A stretch of DNA of 64,000 nt from DAOUKH01 sp964291475 (GTDB lineage Bacteria > Chloroflexota > Dehalococcoidia > SHYB01). Made by a program: the position numbers and the translations under genes. The notes under the pieces are model-generated. The model had not been told where the DNA came from and did not search any database. It saw only the letters and a program-made list of their open reading frames with translations. Within the stretch, counting starts at the first letter, position 1. Each line of letters begins with the position of its first letter. Location: positions 1 to 64,000 of the forward strand of contig OZ220086.1 of the NCBI GenBank assembly GCA_964291475.2, in the 5' to 3' direction. Below are positions 43,561 to 52,047 of this stretch, piece by piece.

Positions 43561-44055
43561 ATGCCCCTGGTGATCACCCCCGAGGCCGAAGCGCTCAAGG
43601 ACGTCGAGTCCGACCCCATCGTCGTTGAGATCGAGAAGCACGATATTCAGAACTTCGCCACCGCCATCGCGTGGCCCAACAAGCCGGACCCGGCCTACTA
43701 CGACGAGGCCACCGGGGCCGCTTCCGAGTACGGCTCGATCATCGCTCCGCCCAGCTTCGGGACGAGGCTCGGATTTATCGGCGGCATCTACGACAAGGTC
43801 AAGAACGCCCTGCCCAAGTACCGCGTCGGGCTCAACGGCGGCCTCGAATACATCCGCAAGGCGCCCATTCGTCCCGGCGACGTGCTCACCGGTCGCGGCA
43901 AGCTGGCCACCCTGAAGGAGAGCCCGCGCGACGACGGCGGCGCGATGCTCCTCGTCACCTTCGAGGGCAACTTCACCAACCAGGACGGCGCGGACGTCCT
44001 TACGTCCCGCATGACTCTCATCTGGATGTACGGCAAGGAGGACCTCACCGGCTAG
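43561..44055 (+). CDS. MaoC-like hotdog dehydratase, first subunit (FAS1-like N-terminal type)
   Basis: 164 residues. Hotdog-fold pattern of the N-terminal MaoC-like half found in heterodimeric enoyl-CoA hydratases: VVEIEKHDIQNFATAIAWPN, YYDEATGAASEYGSIIAPPS (the APPSF motif), then LNGGLEYIRKAPIRPGDVLT and LLVTFEGNFTNQDG. Its partner is the next gene, 28 bases downstream. With two CoA-transferases following, the operon likely activates an acid as CoA thioester and hydrates or dehydrates it. Confidence 0.8.
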   Translation: MPLVITPEAEALKDVESDPIVVEIEKHDIQNFATAIAWPNKPDPAYYDEATGAASEYGSIIAPPSFGTRLGFIGGIYDKVKNALPKYRVGLNGGLEYIRKAPIRPGDVLTGRGKLATLKESPRDDGGAMLLVTFEGNFTNQDGADVLTSRMTLIWMYGKEDLTG

Positions 44056-44083
44056 GCGCCCGGCGCCACCGGAGAGCAACGAC

Positions 44084-44506
44084 ATGACGGCGCGCACATT
44101 CGACGACGTACAGATAGGCGACGAGCTCGAACCCTATTCGGTGAAGGCCGGCTACATGGAGCTGAACCGCTTTGCCGCGGCCAACAACGAGTTCGTCATG
44201 ATCCACATGGACCCCGACTTCTCCAAGAACGTGGCCAAGCTGCCCGACGTAATCGTCATGGGCAACCTCAAGCTGGCCTACATCGCCAACATGATCGACG
44301 CTTGGCGCGGCGGCGCGGGCTGGGTGAGCCGCCTCGAGGTCTCCTTCCGCGGCATGGACCCCGTCAACGAGACCCTCACCGCAAGGGGTGTCGTCAAGGC
44401 CAAGCGGGAGGAGGACGGCGAGAAGCTCGTCGATCTGGACGTCTGGGTCGAGAACGGGGCGGGGAAGAAGACCACCCCCGGATCGGCCACGGTCTCCCTC
44501 CCCTAG
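44084..44506 (+). CDS. MaoC-like hotdog dehydratase, second subunit
   Basis: 140 residues. Pattern of the second hotdog subunit: MTARTFDDVQIGDELEPYSV, MELNRFAAANNEFVMIHMDP (where MaoC hydratases carry the catalytic D/H, here N and H positions), PDVIVMGNLKLAYIANMIDA and LEVSFRGMDPVNETLTARG. It pairs with the preceding gene to form one active site. Six bases separate it from the CoA-transferase gene, so translation is likely coupled. The acyl-CoA substrate is unknown. Confidence 0.8.
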   Translation: MTARTFDDVQIGDELEPYSVKAGYMELNRFAAANNEFVMIHMDPDFSKNVAKLPDVIVMGNLKLAYIANMIDAWRGGAGWVSRLEVSFRGMDPVNETLTARGVVKAKREEDGEKLVDLDVWVENGAGKKTTPGSATVSLP

Positions 44507-44512
44507 ACCCGT

Positions 44513-45760
44513 ATGCCCTCCGCCGCGAATCCACTGCCCCCGCTGCGGGTCCTCGACCTGACCAATATCCGCGGGCACTTCTGCGGCAAGGTGCTCGGAG
44601 ACATGGGCTGCGACGTCGTCAAGATTGAGCCGCCCGGCGGCGACCCCGCCCGCGACCGCGGCCCCTTCGTCGACGACGTGCCCGACCGCAACCGCAGCCT
44701 CACCTGGCTCGCCTACAACACCAGCAAGCGGGGGATCACCCTCAACATCGAGAGCGAAGACGGCCGCGGCCTCCTCCGTCACATGGTCGAGAAGGCCGAC
44801 ATCCTGATCGAGTCCTTCAACCCCGGCTACCTTGACTCTCTCGGCCTGGGCTACGCCGATCTCCGCAAGGTCAAGCCCGACCTCATCATGACCTCGATCA
44901 CGCCCTTCGGGCAGGAGGGGCCCTACCGGGACTACGTCGACTCCGACATCGTGCTCATGGCGCTCGGCGGCTTCATGTCGGAGAACGGCTACCCCGACTC
45001 CCCGCCGATCCGCATGAGCCTCGACCAGGCCTACAACCACGGCGGGGCCTACGGCGCGGCGGCCACCCTCACCGCCTATCACCACCGCGAGACCGCCGGC
45101 GGCGGGCAGCACCTCGACCTCTCCATCCAAGAGTCCATCATGCTGATCGTCGACCCGGTGCTCCAGCACTGGCTCATCGAAGGGAAGCGCGGCACCAACC
45201 GCGTCGGCCCCGCCATGCGGCGCGGCGACGTCCAGATGCAGCTCATCTGGCCCTGCAAGGACGGCTACGCCGCTTGGCGCCTCTTCACCGGGCAGCCCGT
45301 CGGCCGCCGCACTCACCGCATCATCGACTGGGCCGAAGACGACGGCCAAGACACCGGCCTCAAGAACGTCAAGTGGGCCGAGATCGACATGAACGACATA
45401 ACGCCGGAGATGATGGACGTGTGGAACGTCCAGTTCGACGAGTTCTTCCGCACGCACACCAAGGCCGAGCTGGTGCGGGGCGCAATCGAGCGCGGCCTGA
45501 TGCTCTATCCGGTCAACACCGTCGGCGACATGATGTCGGACTCCCAGTTCACCGCCCGCGACTACTTCCAGGAGATCGAGCACCCCGAGCTTGGCCGTAC
45601 CGCCAAGTACCCCGGCAACTACTGGAAGAGCGAAGTGACGCCGGTGCGCGTCCGCGGGCGGGCCCCCCTGATCGGCGAGCACAACGCGGAGATCTACGTC
45701 GACGAGCTCGGACTCTCCCATGAGCGGCTCATCGCCTTCCGCGAGGCGGGGGTGGTCTAG
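44513..45760 (+). CDS. CaiB/BaiF (type III) CoA-transferase, subunit 1
   Basis: 415 residues. Signatures are LRVLDLTNIRGHFCGKVLGD, MGCDVVKIEPPGGDPARDRG, NTSKRGITLNIESEDGRGLL, SITPFGQEGPYRDYVDSDIV and GGGQHLDLSIQESIM. In the catalytic segment it reads MSLDQAYNHGGAYGAAATL rather than the usual D-x-x-x-G pattern, resembling the protein at 7656. The next gene overlaps its stop by one base and keeps a canonical Asp, so the two probably form a heterodimer with one active subunit, as known for some aromatic-acid CoA-transferases. Confidence 0.87.
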   Translation: MPSAANPLPPLRVLDLTNIRGHFCGKVLGDMGCDVVKIEPPGGDPARDRGPFVDDVPDRNRSLTWLAYNTSKRGITLNIESEDGRGLLRHMVEKADILIESFNPGYLDSLGLGYADLRKVKPDLIMTSITPFGQEGPYRDYVDSDIVLMALGGFMSENGYPDSPPIRMSLDQAYNHGGAYGAAATLTAYHHRETAGGGQHLDLSIQESIMLIVDPVLQHWLIEGKRGTNRVGPAMRRGDVQMQLIWPCKDGYAAWRLFTGQPVGRRTHRIIDWAEDDGQDTGLKNVKWAEIDMNDITPEMMDVWNVQFDEFFRTHTKAELVRGAIERGLMLYPVNTVGDMMSDSQFTARDYFQEIEHPELGRTAKYPGNYWKSEVTPVRVRGRAPLIGEHNAEIYVDELGLSHERLIAFREAGVV

Positions 45761-46974
45761 TGGCCAAGCCGCGCATGCTCGAAGGGTTGAAGGTGGTCGA
45801 CTTCACGTGGGCTATCGCCGGGCCGTTCACCGCCCGCTACCTCGCCGACAACGGCGCCACGGTGGTCAAGGTCGAGAGCGCGCGGCGCGTCGACGCCATG
45901 CGCACCTTCCAGCCTTACAAGGACCGCAAGCCCGGCATCAACCGCAGCGCCGTCTACGCCGCTATGAACTCCAGCAAGCTCAGCCTCGCGCTGAACATGA
46001 CCAAGCCCGAGGCCCGCGAGATCGCCAAGAAGCTCATCGCCTGGTGCGACATCGTCGTCGAGAACTTCGCCCCCGACGCCATGGGCAACTGGGGCCTGGC
46101 CTACGAGGACATCGTCAAGTTCAACAAAGACGTCATCATGATCAGCATGTCGTCGATGGGCGCCACGGGGCCGCTGGCGCACTACCACGGCCTCGGCTTC
46201 CACATCCAGGGCTTCGCCGGCTTCTGCAACATCACCGGCTTCCCCGACCGCTCCCCCTTCGGCGCGGTGGCCTACACCGACTTCATCGGCCCGCCCCTGG
46301 CGATCTCGGCCCTGATGGGCGCGCTCGACCACCGGCGCCGCACCGGCGAGGGCCAGCACATCGACATGGCCCAGGTCGAGGGCGGTATCCACTTCCTCGG
46401 ACCCGCCGTCCTCGACTACTCCTTCAACAACCGCGACGCTGGCCGCCGGGGCAACGACTCGACCTACGCCGCGCCCCACAACGCCTACGCCTGCGCCGGC
46501 GACGACCGCTGGTGCGTCATCTCCGTCTTTACCGACGAGCAATGGCGGGCCTTGGTGGAGGTTGTCGGCGACGAGGCCCTCCGCGACGACCGCTTCGCCA
46601 CCCTGGCGACACGCCTAGAACGCCGCCGCGAGATCGACGAACGCCTCGGCGAGTGGACGTGGGTGCGCTCCCCGCAACAAGTGATGGAATCGCTGCAGGC
46701 CGCCGGCGTACCCGCGGGCGTCGTCTCCGACGGGGCCGACCTCGACGAGGACAAGCAGTTCGCCGCCCGCAACTTCTACAAACACTTCGACCATCTGGAA
46801 ATCGGCGACTACACCACCCGCCGCCAGACCCCCGTCATCGCCTCAGACGCCGACACCGACCCCTACTCCGAGGCCCCCATGCTCGGCCAGCACACCGAGT
46901 ACGTCCTCACCGAGCTCCTCAACATCCCCGACGAGGAGTGGGTCCCGCTCATGGAGCAGGGCGTCTTCGGCTAG
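45760..46974 (+). CDS. CaiB/BaiF (type III) CoA-transferase, subunit 2
   Basis: 404 residues from a GTG that overlaps the previous stop (TAGTG). Signatures are LEGLKVVDFTWAIAGPFTAR, NGATVVKVESARRVDAMRTF, NWGLAYEDIVKFNKDVIMIS and RTGEGQHIDMAQVEGGIHFL. The catalytic Asp candidate is in VAYTDFIGPPLAISALMGAL. It is the last gene of the dehydratase/CoA-transferase operon. Close in sequence to the enzyme at 32734 (YTDFVNPP). Confidence 0.9.
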   Translation: MAKPRMLEGLKVVDFTWAIAGPFTARYLADNGATVVKVESARRVDAMRTFQPYKDRKPGINRSAVYAAMNSSKLSLALNMTKPEAREIAKKLIAWCDIVVENFAPDAMGNWGLAYEDIVKFNKDVIMISMSSMGATGPLAHYHGLGFHIQGFAGFCNITGFPDRSPFGAVAYTDFIGPPLAISALMGALDHRRRTGEGQHIDMAQVEGGIHFLGPAVLDYSFNNRDAGRRGNDSTYAAPHNAYACAGDDRWCVISVFTDEQWRALVEVVGDEALRDDRFATLATRLERRREIDERLGEWTWVRSPQQVMESLQAAGVPAGVVSDGADLDEDKQFAARNFYKHFDHLEIGDYTTRRQTPVIASDADTDPYSEAPMLGQHTEYVLTELLNIPDEEWVPLMEQGVFG

Positions 46975-47007
46975 CCGAAGGCAGCGGGGCGAAGCCGGAA
47001 GCAGCCG

Positions 47008-48465
47008 CTAGGCGGGCGAGTGCCTGCGCGGGCGAGCCGAGAGGCTCTTCTCGAGTAGTTGGATGCCCGTGCGGTAGGTGGGAAGCGCTGAGAGCGTCCC
47101 ATATTGGCCGAGGAAGCGGGCCACGCTGCGGCGGGTCGTCGAGACCTCTCGCAGCATCTTCTTGGCCCGGCTCACGCCGCCGCCGCCCACGGTGCGCCAC
47201 AGCGCCGCGTATTCCTCGTAAAACCGCTGCGGGCTGAGCCTTGTCGGCAAGACGCTGTGGAGGAAGTCGAAGAACTGGTGCGCCTTGGTCACCAGCTTGT
47301 GTTCCGTCGTCGTCCACTGGCCGGTGCCGGGCAGCGGGGTCAGGATGGTGAACTGGGGAAACTCGATGTTGTATTCGTGGACCTTGCGTTTCAGGTTCTC
47401 GAAGTTGTGCTCCGACCAGTCCTGGAAGATGATCACCGCGCCCCAGATCCGTACCCCGAAGGAGTGCAGGATCTCGATGGCCTTCTGGTTGTCGTCCGAC
47501 TTCGTGCCCTTGCTCACCGAGTTCAGGTCGCTCTGGTCGAACGATTCGAGGCCGATCAGCGTGGTGTCGAGGCCGGCCTCGGCCCACTTCTCGAACTTGC
47601 GGGGGTTCCGCACCACGTTGTCGGCCCGCACCTGCATCCAATACCGGTGCCCCATGTTCATCTGGATGATCTGGTCGGCGAGCTGTTCCATCGGGTCGGG
47701 GGCATTGGGATCGTGCCGTCGCGCCGCGCCCGGAGGCTCCTGGATCGCGAGGTCGTCCACGACGTTGATCCAGGAGTTCGGCGGCAGCGCCGCCAGCTCG
47801 TCGAGCGTCCGGTTGTTTCCCTGGACGCGGAACGTGCCGTTGAAGAACTCGTGGACGGAGCAGAAGTTGCAGCGGTAGACGCAACCCCGGGCCATCTCGA
47901 TGGAATAGGGACGCTCGTGGTAGAGGAAGTAGTAGTCCGGCCGGTAGTGGTCCACCAGATGCCGCGCCGGCTGGGGGCGCTCGTTCATCGTCGGCGAATC
48001 GAACTGTTTCAGCGCGCTCTTGGCCACGACCTCGATGTTGGAGCGGTCGTACTCACCCGAGCGGGTGCGGTGAATGACCCCGGCCGTGTCGAGCCGGCAG
48101 GACTTCTGGAGCTGCTGCACCAGCCGGCGGAAGATCCATTCCCCCTCGCCGACGACGATCGCGTCGACGTCGGGAGAGAAGGCGTCCTCAGGGCAAAGGC
48201 TCACGTGGTGCCCGCCGACGACGACCGGCACGTCGGGCGCGATCTGCTTCACCTCGCGGGCGACTTCCTTCACGGAGTCGGCGTCGACCATGTAGTTCTG
48301 CCGCAGCCCGACCACGTCGGGGGTGAAGCGGCGCAGCACGTCGCTCAACGGAGTGGGGTCGATCCGCATGTCGTGAATGCGGACGTCCGCGATGTCGGCG
48401 ATAGCGCCGCCGAGGTACTCGAGCCCGAGCGGCTCGACCATGACGGTGGCGTTAAAGCCGACCAC
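47008..48465 (-). CDS. B12-binding radical SAM protein, HpnR-like
   Basis: 485 residues from the first ATG. The reading frame is open further upstream and reads KVLLIEPPNKLVVGFN before that ATG. This is the expected first strand of the B12-binding domain, so the true start lies upstream (about 48500) at a non-ATG codon or has been altered. The B12 part includes DVVGLRQNYMVDADSV and PVVVGGHHVSLCP. The radical SAM cluster is RGCVYRCNFCSVHEFF (CxxxCxxC). LTPLPGTGQWTTTEHKLVTK and VLPTRLSPQRFYEEYAAL resemble hopanoid C-3 methylase. Methylation of a lipid or similar substrate is inferred. Confidence 0.75.
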   Translation of the reverse strand: MVGFNATVMVEPLGLEYLGGAIADIADVRIHDMRIDPTPLSDVLRRFTPDVVGLRQNYMVDADSVKEVAREVKQIAPDVPVVVGGHHVSLCPEDAFSPDVDAIVVGEGEWIFRRLVQQLQKSCRLDTAGVIHRTRSGEYDRSNIEVVAKSALKQFDSPTMNERPQPARHLVDHYRPDYYFLYHERPYSIEMARGCVYRCNFCSVHEFFNGTFRVQGNNRTLDELAALPPNSWINVVDDLAIQEPPGAARRHDPNAPDPMEQLADQIIQMNMGHRYWMQVRADNVVRNPRKFEKWAEAGLDTTLIGLESFDQSDLNSVSKGTKSDDNQKAIEILHSFGVRIWGAVIIFQDWSEHNFENLKRKVHEYNIEFPQFTILTPLPGTGQWTTTEHKLVTKAHQFFDFLHSVLPTRLSPQRFYEEYAALWRTVGGGGVSRAKKMLREVSTTRRSVARFLGQYGTLSALPTYRTGIQLLEKSLSARPRRHSPA

Positions 48466-48762
48466 CAGTTTATTCGGAGGTTCTATAAGCAGAACCTTCG
48501 AAGGTCGAGGTTGGAGCGGTGGAGCGGGGATTGGAATTCTGGCTTTCTTAGATTGCGAGGTTGGCCACTGCCAGGGGTGGTCGTCGAAGGTGTTCTACCT
48601 ACCTCGCAATTCGCACTGATCGAGCTTGCCGTATTGATACCGGGCCGGGCCCGGACATCGCCCTCGGAGCGCCTGCATCATACCATAGCTTGAAGTCAAT
48701 AGCCTCGTTGGGGCCCCGCCATGGGCCGATGGACCTCCAACGGCACTGATACACTCCCGTCA

Positions 48763-50226
48763 ATGGCCCAACAAACAGTCCTGGTCACCGGTGCAACCGG
48801 GTATATCGGCGGACGACTGGCGCCCCGCCTCGCCGGGGAAGGCCATCGCGTTCGCGTGCTCGCTCGCAGCGAGGCAAGAGTACGCTCCCGCCCCTGGGCA
48901 GACCAAGTCGAGGTCGCCGTCGGCGACGTGCTCGACCCGCCGGCCCTCTCGGAAGCACTGGCCGGCGTAGACGTTGCCTACTACCTCGTCCACAGCATGT
49001 CCAGCGGATCCGGTTTCGATGAATTGGACCTTCGCGCCGCCCGGAGCTTCGGTCACGCCGCGAAAGAAGCGGGGGTCAACCGCATCATCTACCTCGGCGG
49101 TCTTGGCGACCCGGAGGCCGACCTTTCCCGGCACCTGCGCTCCCGGCAGGAGACGGGTGAAGCCCTCCGGGAGGGCGGCGTCCCGGTCACGGAATTCCGT
49201 GCCGCGGTCATCGTTGGGGCGGGCAGCATCTCCTTTGAGATGGTCCGCTACCTTGTGGAACGCCTCCCCGTCATGGTGTGTCCCAAGTGGATCTACTCAC
49301 GCATCCAACCCATCGCCGTCGACGATCTCCTGGACTACCTCGTCTCCGCCCTGAGCGTTCCGGAGAGCCGGGGCCGCGTCATCGAGATCGGCGGAAAAGA
49401 CGTGACCACCTACAAGGGGATGATGCTCGGCTACGCCGAGGCGCGGGGCCTGCGACGCTTCTTGGTCCCCGTGCCGGTGCTGACGCCGCGTCTCTCCTCG
49501 TACTGGGTGCACTGGATGACACCCATTCCCGCGAGGATTACCGAGCCGCTCGTCGACGGCCTCCGCAACGACATCGTCGTGAACGACAACCTCGCCCGCA
49601 CGCTGTTCCCCCACGTTGAGCCGCGCGACTACGCCTCGGCCATCGCCGGCGTGATGAAGGAGCTCGACGAGGGCCGGATCGATACCGCGTGGAGCGACGC
49701 GGCGGGCGCCCCTGCCGGAAGCGAGGAGGCGGTGCGCCTGGAATCAAGCCAGGGGATGATCGTCGAGCGCCGCCGCCGCACGGTTGCGGCGCACGCCCGG
49801 GAGGTCTACCGCGTGTTCACCGGCATAGGCGCCGCCAGGGGTTGGTACTTCGCCACCTGGCTCTGGCGTCTACGCGGAGCGTTGGACCGTCTCTTGGGCG
49901 GCGCCGGCCTCCGCAGGGGGCGGCGCCACCCCGACGATCTGCGCGTCGGCGACGCCCTCGACTTCTGGAGAGTCGATGCAGTGGAGCCAGACCGTCTCCT
50001 CCGCTTGCGCGCCGAGATGAAGCTGCCCGGCCGCGCGTGGCTTCAGTACGAGGTCTGGGAAGCTCCCGACGGGTCGACCCAACTGGAGCAGACGGCCGCC
50101 TTCATCCCCAAAGGGCTGGTGGGCTTGGCGTACTGGTACGGCCTCTACCCGTTGCACGCCTGGATCTTCAGCGGGCTGATCAAGGCCGTCGCCCGTCGCG
50201 CCGAGCGAGGCGTGGAAACCTGGTGA
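48763..50226 (+). CDS. NAD(P)-binding SDR-type protein with C-terminal DUF2867
   Basis: 487 residues. The N-terminal atypical SDR domain (1-290) begins VLVTGATGYIGGRLAPRLAG and has YLVHSMSSGSGFDELDLRAA and IIYLGGLGDPEADLSRHLRS. The C-terminal domain (about 330-487, VYRVFTGIGAARGWYFATWL, then RLLRLRAEMKLPGRAWLQYE) is DUF2867. This fusion is common in Actinobacteria and Chloroflexota, and its reaction is unknown. Its stop codon overlaps the 3' end of the tRNA-Lys gene on the other strand. Confidence 0.85.
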   Translation: MAQQTVLVTGATGYIGGRLAPRLAGEGHRVRVLARSEARVRSRPWADQVEVAVGDVLDPPALSEALAGVDVAYYLVHSMSSGSGFDELDLRAARSFGHAAKEAGVNRIIYLGGLGDPEADLSRHLRSRQETGEALREGGVPVTEFRAAVIVGAGSISFEMVRYLVERLPVMVCPKWIYSRIQPIAVDDLLDYLVSALSVPESRGRVIEIGGKDVTTYKGMMLGYAEARGLRRFLVPVPVLTPRLSSYWVHWMTPIPARITEPLVDGLRNDIVVNDNLARTLFPHVEPRDYASAIAGVMKELDEGRIDTAWSDAAGAPAGSEEAVRLESSQGMIVERRRRTVAAHAREVYRVFTGIGAARGWYFATWLWRLRGALDRLLGGAGLRRGRRHPDDLRVGDALDFWRVDAVEPDRLLRLRAEMKLPGRAWLQYEVWEAPDGSTQLEQTAAFIPKGLVGLAYWYGLYPLHAWIFSGLIKAVARRAERGVETW

Positions 50227-50295
50227 GCCGGGTGGGGATCGAACCCACGACCTACTGATTAAAAGTCAGTTGCTCTACCACTGAGCTACCGGCCC
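50221..50295 (-). tRNA. tRNA-Lys (anticodon TTT), CCA encoded
   Basis: The minus strand reads GGGCCGGTAGCTCAGTGG at the 5' end, anticodon loop CTTTTAA between ACTGA and TCAGT stems, T-loop GTTCGATCC, and acceptor CCGGCTC followed by A and CCA. The cloverleaf closes with one G-T pair in the acceptor stem. Its 3' CCA end lies over the last codon of the convergent SDR-DUF2867 gene. Confidence 0.95.
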
Positions 50296-50367
50296 GCGCC
50301 TTGGACGCGGTTCAATTGTACAGCGTGCGCGGGGCGCGCAATTCACCAACCGTCAAAGGTGAACCCC

Positions 50368-50781
50368 CTACGCCGGCTCGAACTTCGGCAGGGTGATCTC
50401 CGGGGTGACGTCCTCGAAGCGGACCTTCACCGGCATCCCGATCCGCACGTCGGCGGGGTCGACGTTCACCAGGTTGGACATAATCTGCACGCCGCCGGCA
50501 TCGTCGATTTCGACGACGGCGACCATGTAGGGGACCTCGTCACGGAAGCCGGGGGCCGCGCTCTGGCGGATCACCGAATAGGTGTGGACCTTGCCCACGC
50601 CGTTGGAAGTGCGCCACGTCAGGCGCGTGCCGTGGCAGTGCGGGCAGATGGCGCGCGGATAGAAGACGAACTTGCCGCAATCGTCGCACTGCTGGATGTC
50701 GAGGCGGTGCTCCTTGCAGGCGGCCCAGAATGGCTCGGTCTCGACTTCTGGGACGGGGAGCGGCTTCACGTAGTCGGCCAT
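50368..50781 (-). CDS. DUF35 protein: zinc ribbon plus OB fold (thiolase partner)
   Basis: 137 residues. The zinc ribbon is QQCDDCGKFVFYPRAICPHC, with two CxxC pairs. An OB-fold domain follows (GVGKVHTYSVIRQSAAPGF, then VPYMVAVVEIDDAGGVQIMS and VRIGMPVKVRFEDV). DUF35 proteins (ChsH2-like) form complexes with thiolase-fold enzymes or with dehydratases acting on CoA thioesters. It lies 22 bases downstream of such a thiolase gene on the same strand, so complex formation is the likely role. Ribosome site GGAGGG. Confidence 0.88.
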   Translation of the reverse strand: MADYVKPLPVPEVETEPFWAACKEHRLDIQQCDDCGKFVFYPRAICPHCHGTRLTWRTSNGVGKVHTYSVIRQSAAPGFRDEVPYMVAVVEIDDAGGVQIMSNLVNVDPADVRIGMPVKVRFEDVTPEITLPKFEPA

Positions 50782-50803
50782 GGCGGTCCCTCCGGGTTCG
50801 CGC

Positions 50804-51982
50804 CTACTCGTTCGTGAGGATGGCGGTGATGCCGCTGTGGCGGGTCCCCATGAACCCGCCGATGCCGTGCACCATCGCGATCTTGGCGTCCGGCACCTGC
50901 CGTTCGGTGCCGGCGAAGTCGCCGCGGAGCTGCCGGGTGGCCTCGACGAGCAGGAACATGCCGCGCATCCCGGGGTGGCAGGAGGAGAGCCCGCCGCCGT
51001 CCGGGTTGATCGGCAGCGCGCCGCCGAGCCCGATGCGCCCGTTCTCGACGAAGGCGCCGCCCTCGCCCTTCTTGCAGAAGCCGGCGTCCTCCAGCGTCAA
51101 GATGACGTTGATGCTGAAGGCGTCGTAGATCATGCAGAAGTCGATGTCGTCGTGGGAGACGCCGGCCTGCTCGAAGGCGGCGGGGGCCGACCACGCCGCG
51201 GCGGAGACGGTGAAGTCGCGGTAGCCGCCGCTGGTGTGCTGCTGCGCCTCGGCCCCGCCCATGACGTAGACCGGCTTCGTCTTGCAGCGGGCGGCGACCT
51301 CCGGGCTCGCCACGATGATCGCGCCGCCCCCGTCGCTGATGATGCAGCAGTCGAGCAGGTGCAGCGGGTCGCAGATGAGCCGAGAGCTGACCACGTCCTC
51401 GACGGTGATGGGGTCGCGGTACTTGGCATAGGGGTTGAGCCCGGCGTGGCGGCGCATGGTCACGCCGACCTCGGCGAGCTGCTCCGGGGTGGTGCCGTAG
51501 TCGTACATGTGCCGCTGCGCGCTGAGGGCGTAGGTCCCGATGAGAGGAATGCCCCACGGCGCCTCGAAGCTGTCGGTGACGGCCTGCTCGCCGCCGCCGG
51601 AGGCCGCCGTCCGCGCGCCGATCTTGCGCCCCTCGGTGGTGGGAAGGCTGCCGTAGACGATGGCGACGCACTTCGCCCGCCCCGCGGCGATGGCGTCGAG
51701 GGCGTGCAGCAGGTAGAGCACGAAGCTCGACCCACCGACGGCCGTCGAGTCCATGAAGGTGGGGCGCAGCCCCAGGTATTCGGCGAAGGCGATGGGCTGC
51801 ATCCCGGGGACGCGCGTGGCGCAGAGCCCGTCGACGTCGCTGATGCTCAGGCCAGCGTCTTCGAGCGCGGCGAAGAGGCACTCGGCCTGCACCTGGTTGG
51901 CCGTCTTACCGGGGGCGCTCCGCAGGGGATACTCGTAGGCCCCGACGATAGCGCCCTTCTTGTAGTTCGCGTACGGACTCAT
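50804..51982 (-). CDS. Thiolase-fold protein, lipid-transfer/Ltp2 type (no nucleophilic Cys)
   Basis: 392 residues from the ATG with AGGAGGCG upstream. Thiolase-superfamily pattern: KKGAIVGAYEYPLRSAPGKT, GLSISDVDGLCATRVPGM, CMIYDAFSINVILTLEDAGF and NPDGGGLSSCHPGMRGMFLL. The active-site Cys position reads DSTAVGGSSFVLYLLHA, without Cys, as in Ltp2-type retro-aldolases. The DUF35 gene immediately downstream fits the known aldolase-DUF35 pairing. It probably cleaves a beta-hydroxyacyl-CoA. The acyl-CoA-ligase-like gene lies directly upstream. Confidence 0.87.
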   Translation of the reverse strand: MSPYANYKKGAIVGAYEYPLRSAPGKTANQVQAECLFAALEDAGLSISDVDGLCATRVPGMQPIAFAEYLGLRPTFMDSTAVGGSSFVLYLLHALDAIAAGRAKCVAIVYGSLPTTEGRKIGARTAASGGGEQAVTDSFEAPWGIPLIGTYALSAQRHMYDYGTTPEQLAEVGVTMRRHAGLNPYAKYRDPITVEDVVSSRLICDPLHLLDCCIISDGGGAIIVASPEVAARCKTKPVYVMGGAEAQQHTSGGYRDFTVSAAAWSAPAAFEQAGVSHDDIDFCMIYDAFSINVILTLEDAGFCKKGEGGAFVENGRIGLGGALPINPDGGGLSSCHPGMRGMFLLVEATRQLRGDFAGTERQVPDAKIAMVHGIGGFMGTRHSGITAILTNE

Positions 51983-52047
51983 CCGCGCCTCCTGACCATG
52001 GAGGTAGGAGTGTACCCGCCGTCGACGTGGCTGAACAGGCGCTCCGC

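Noticed and set aside
43561..46974. 3-hydroxypropionate bicycle genes (mct, meh)
   Set aside because: Hotdog and CoA-transferase families fit superficially, but no malyl-CoA lyase or other pathway gene is nearby and family membership alone is not specific.
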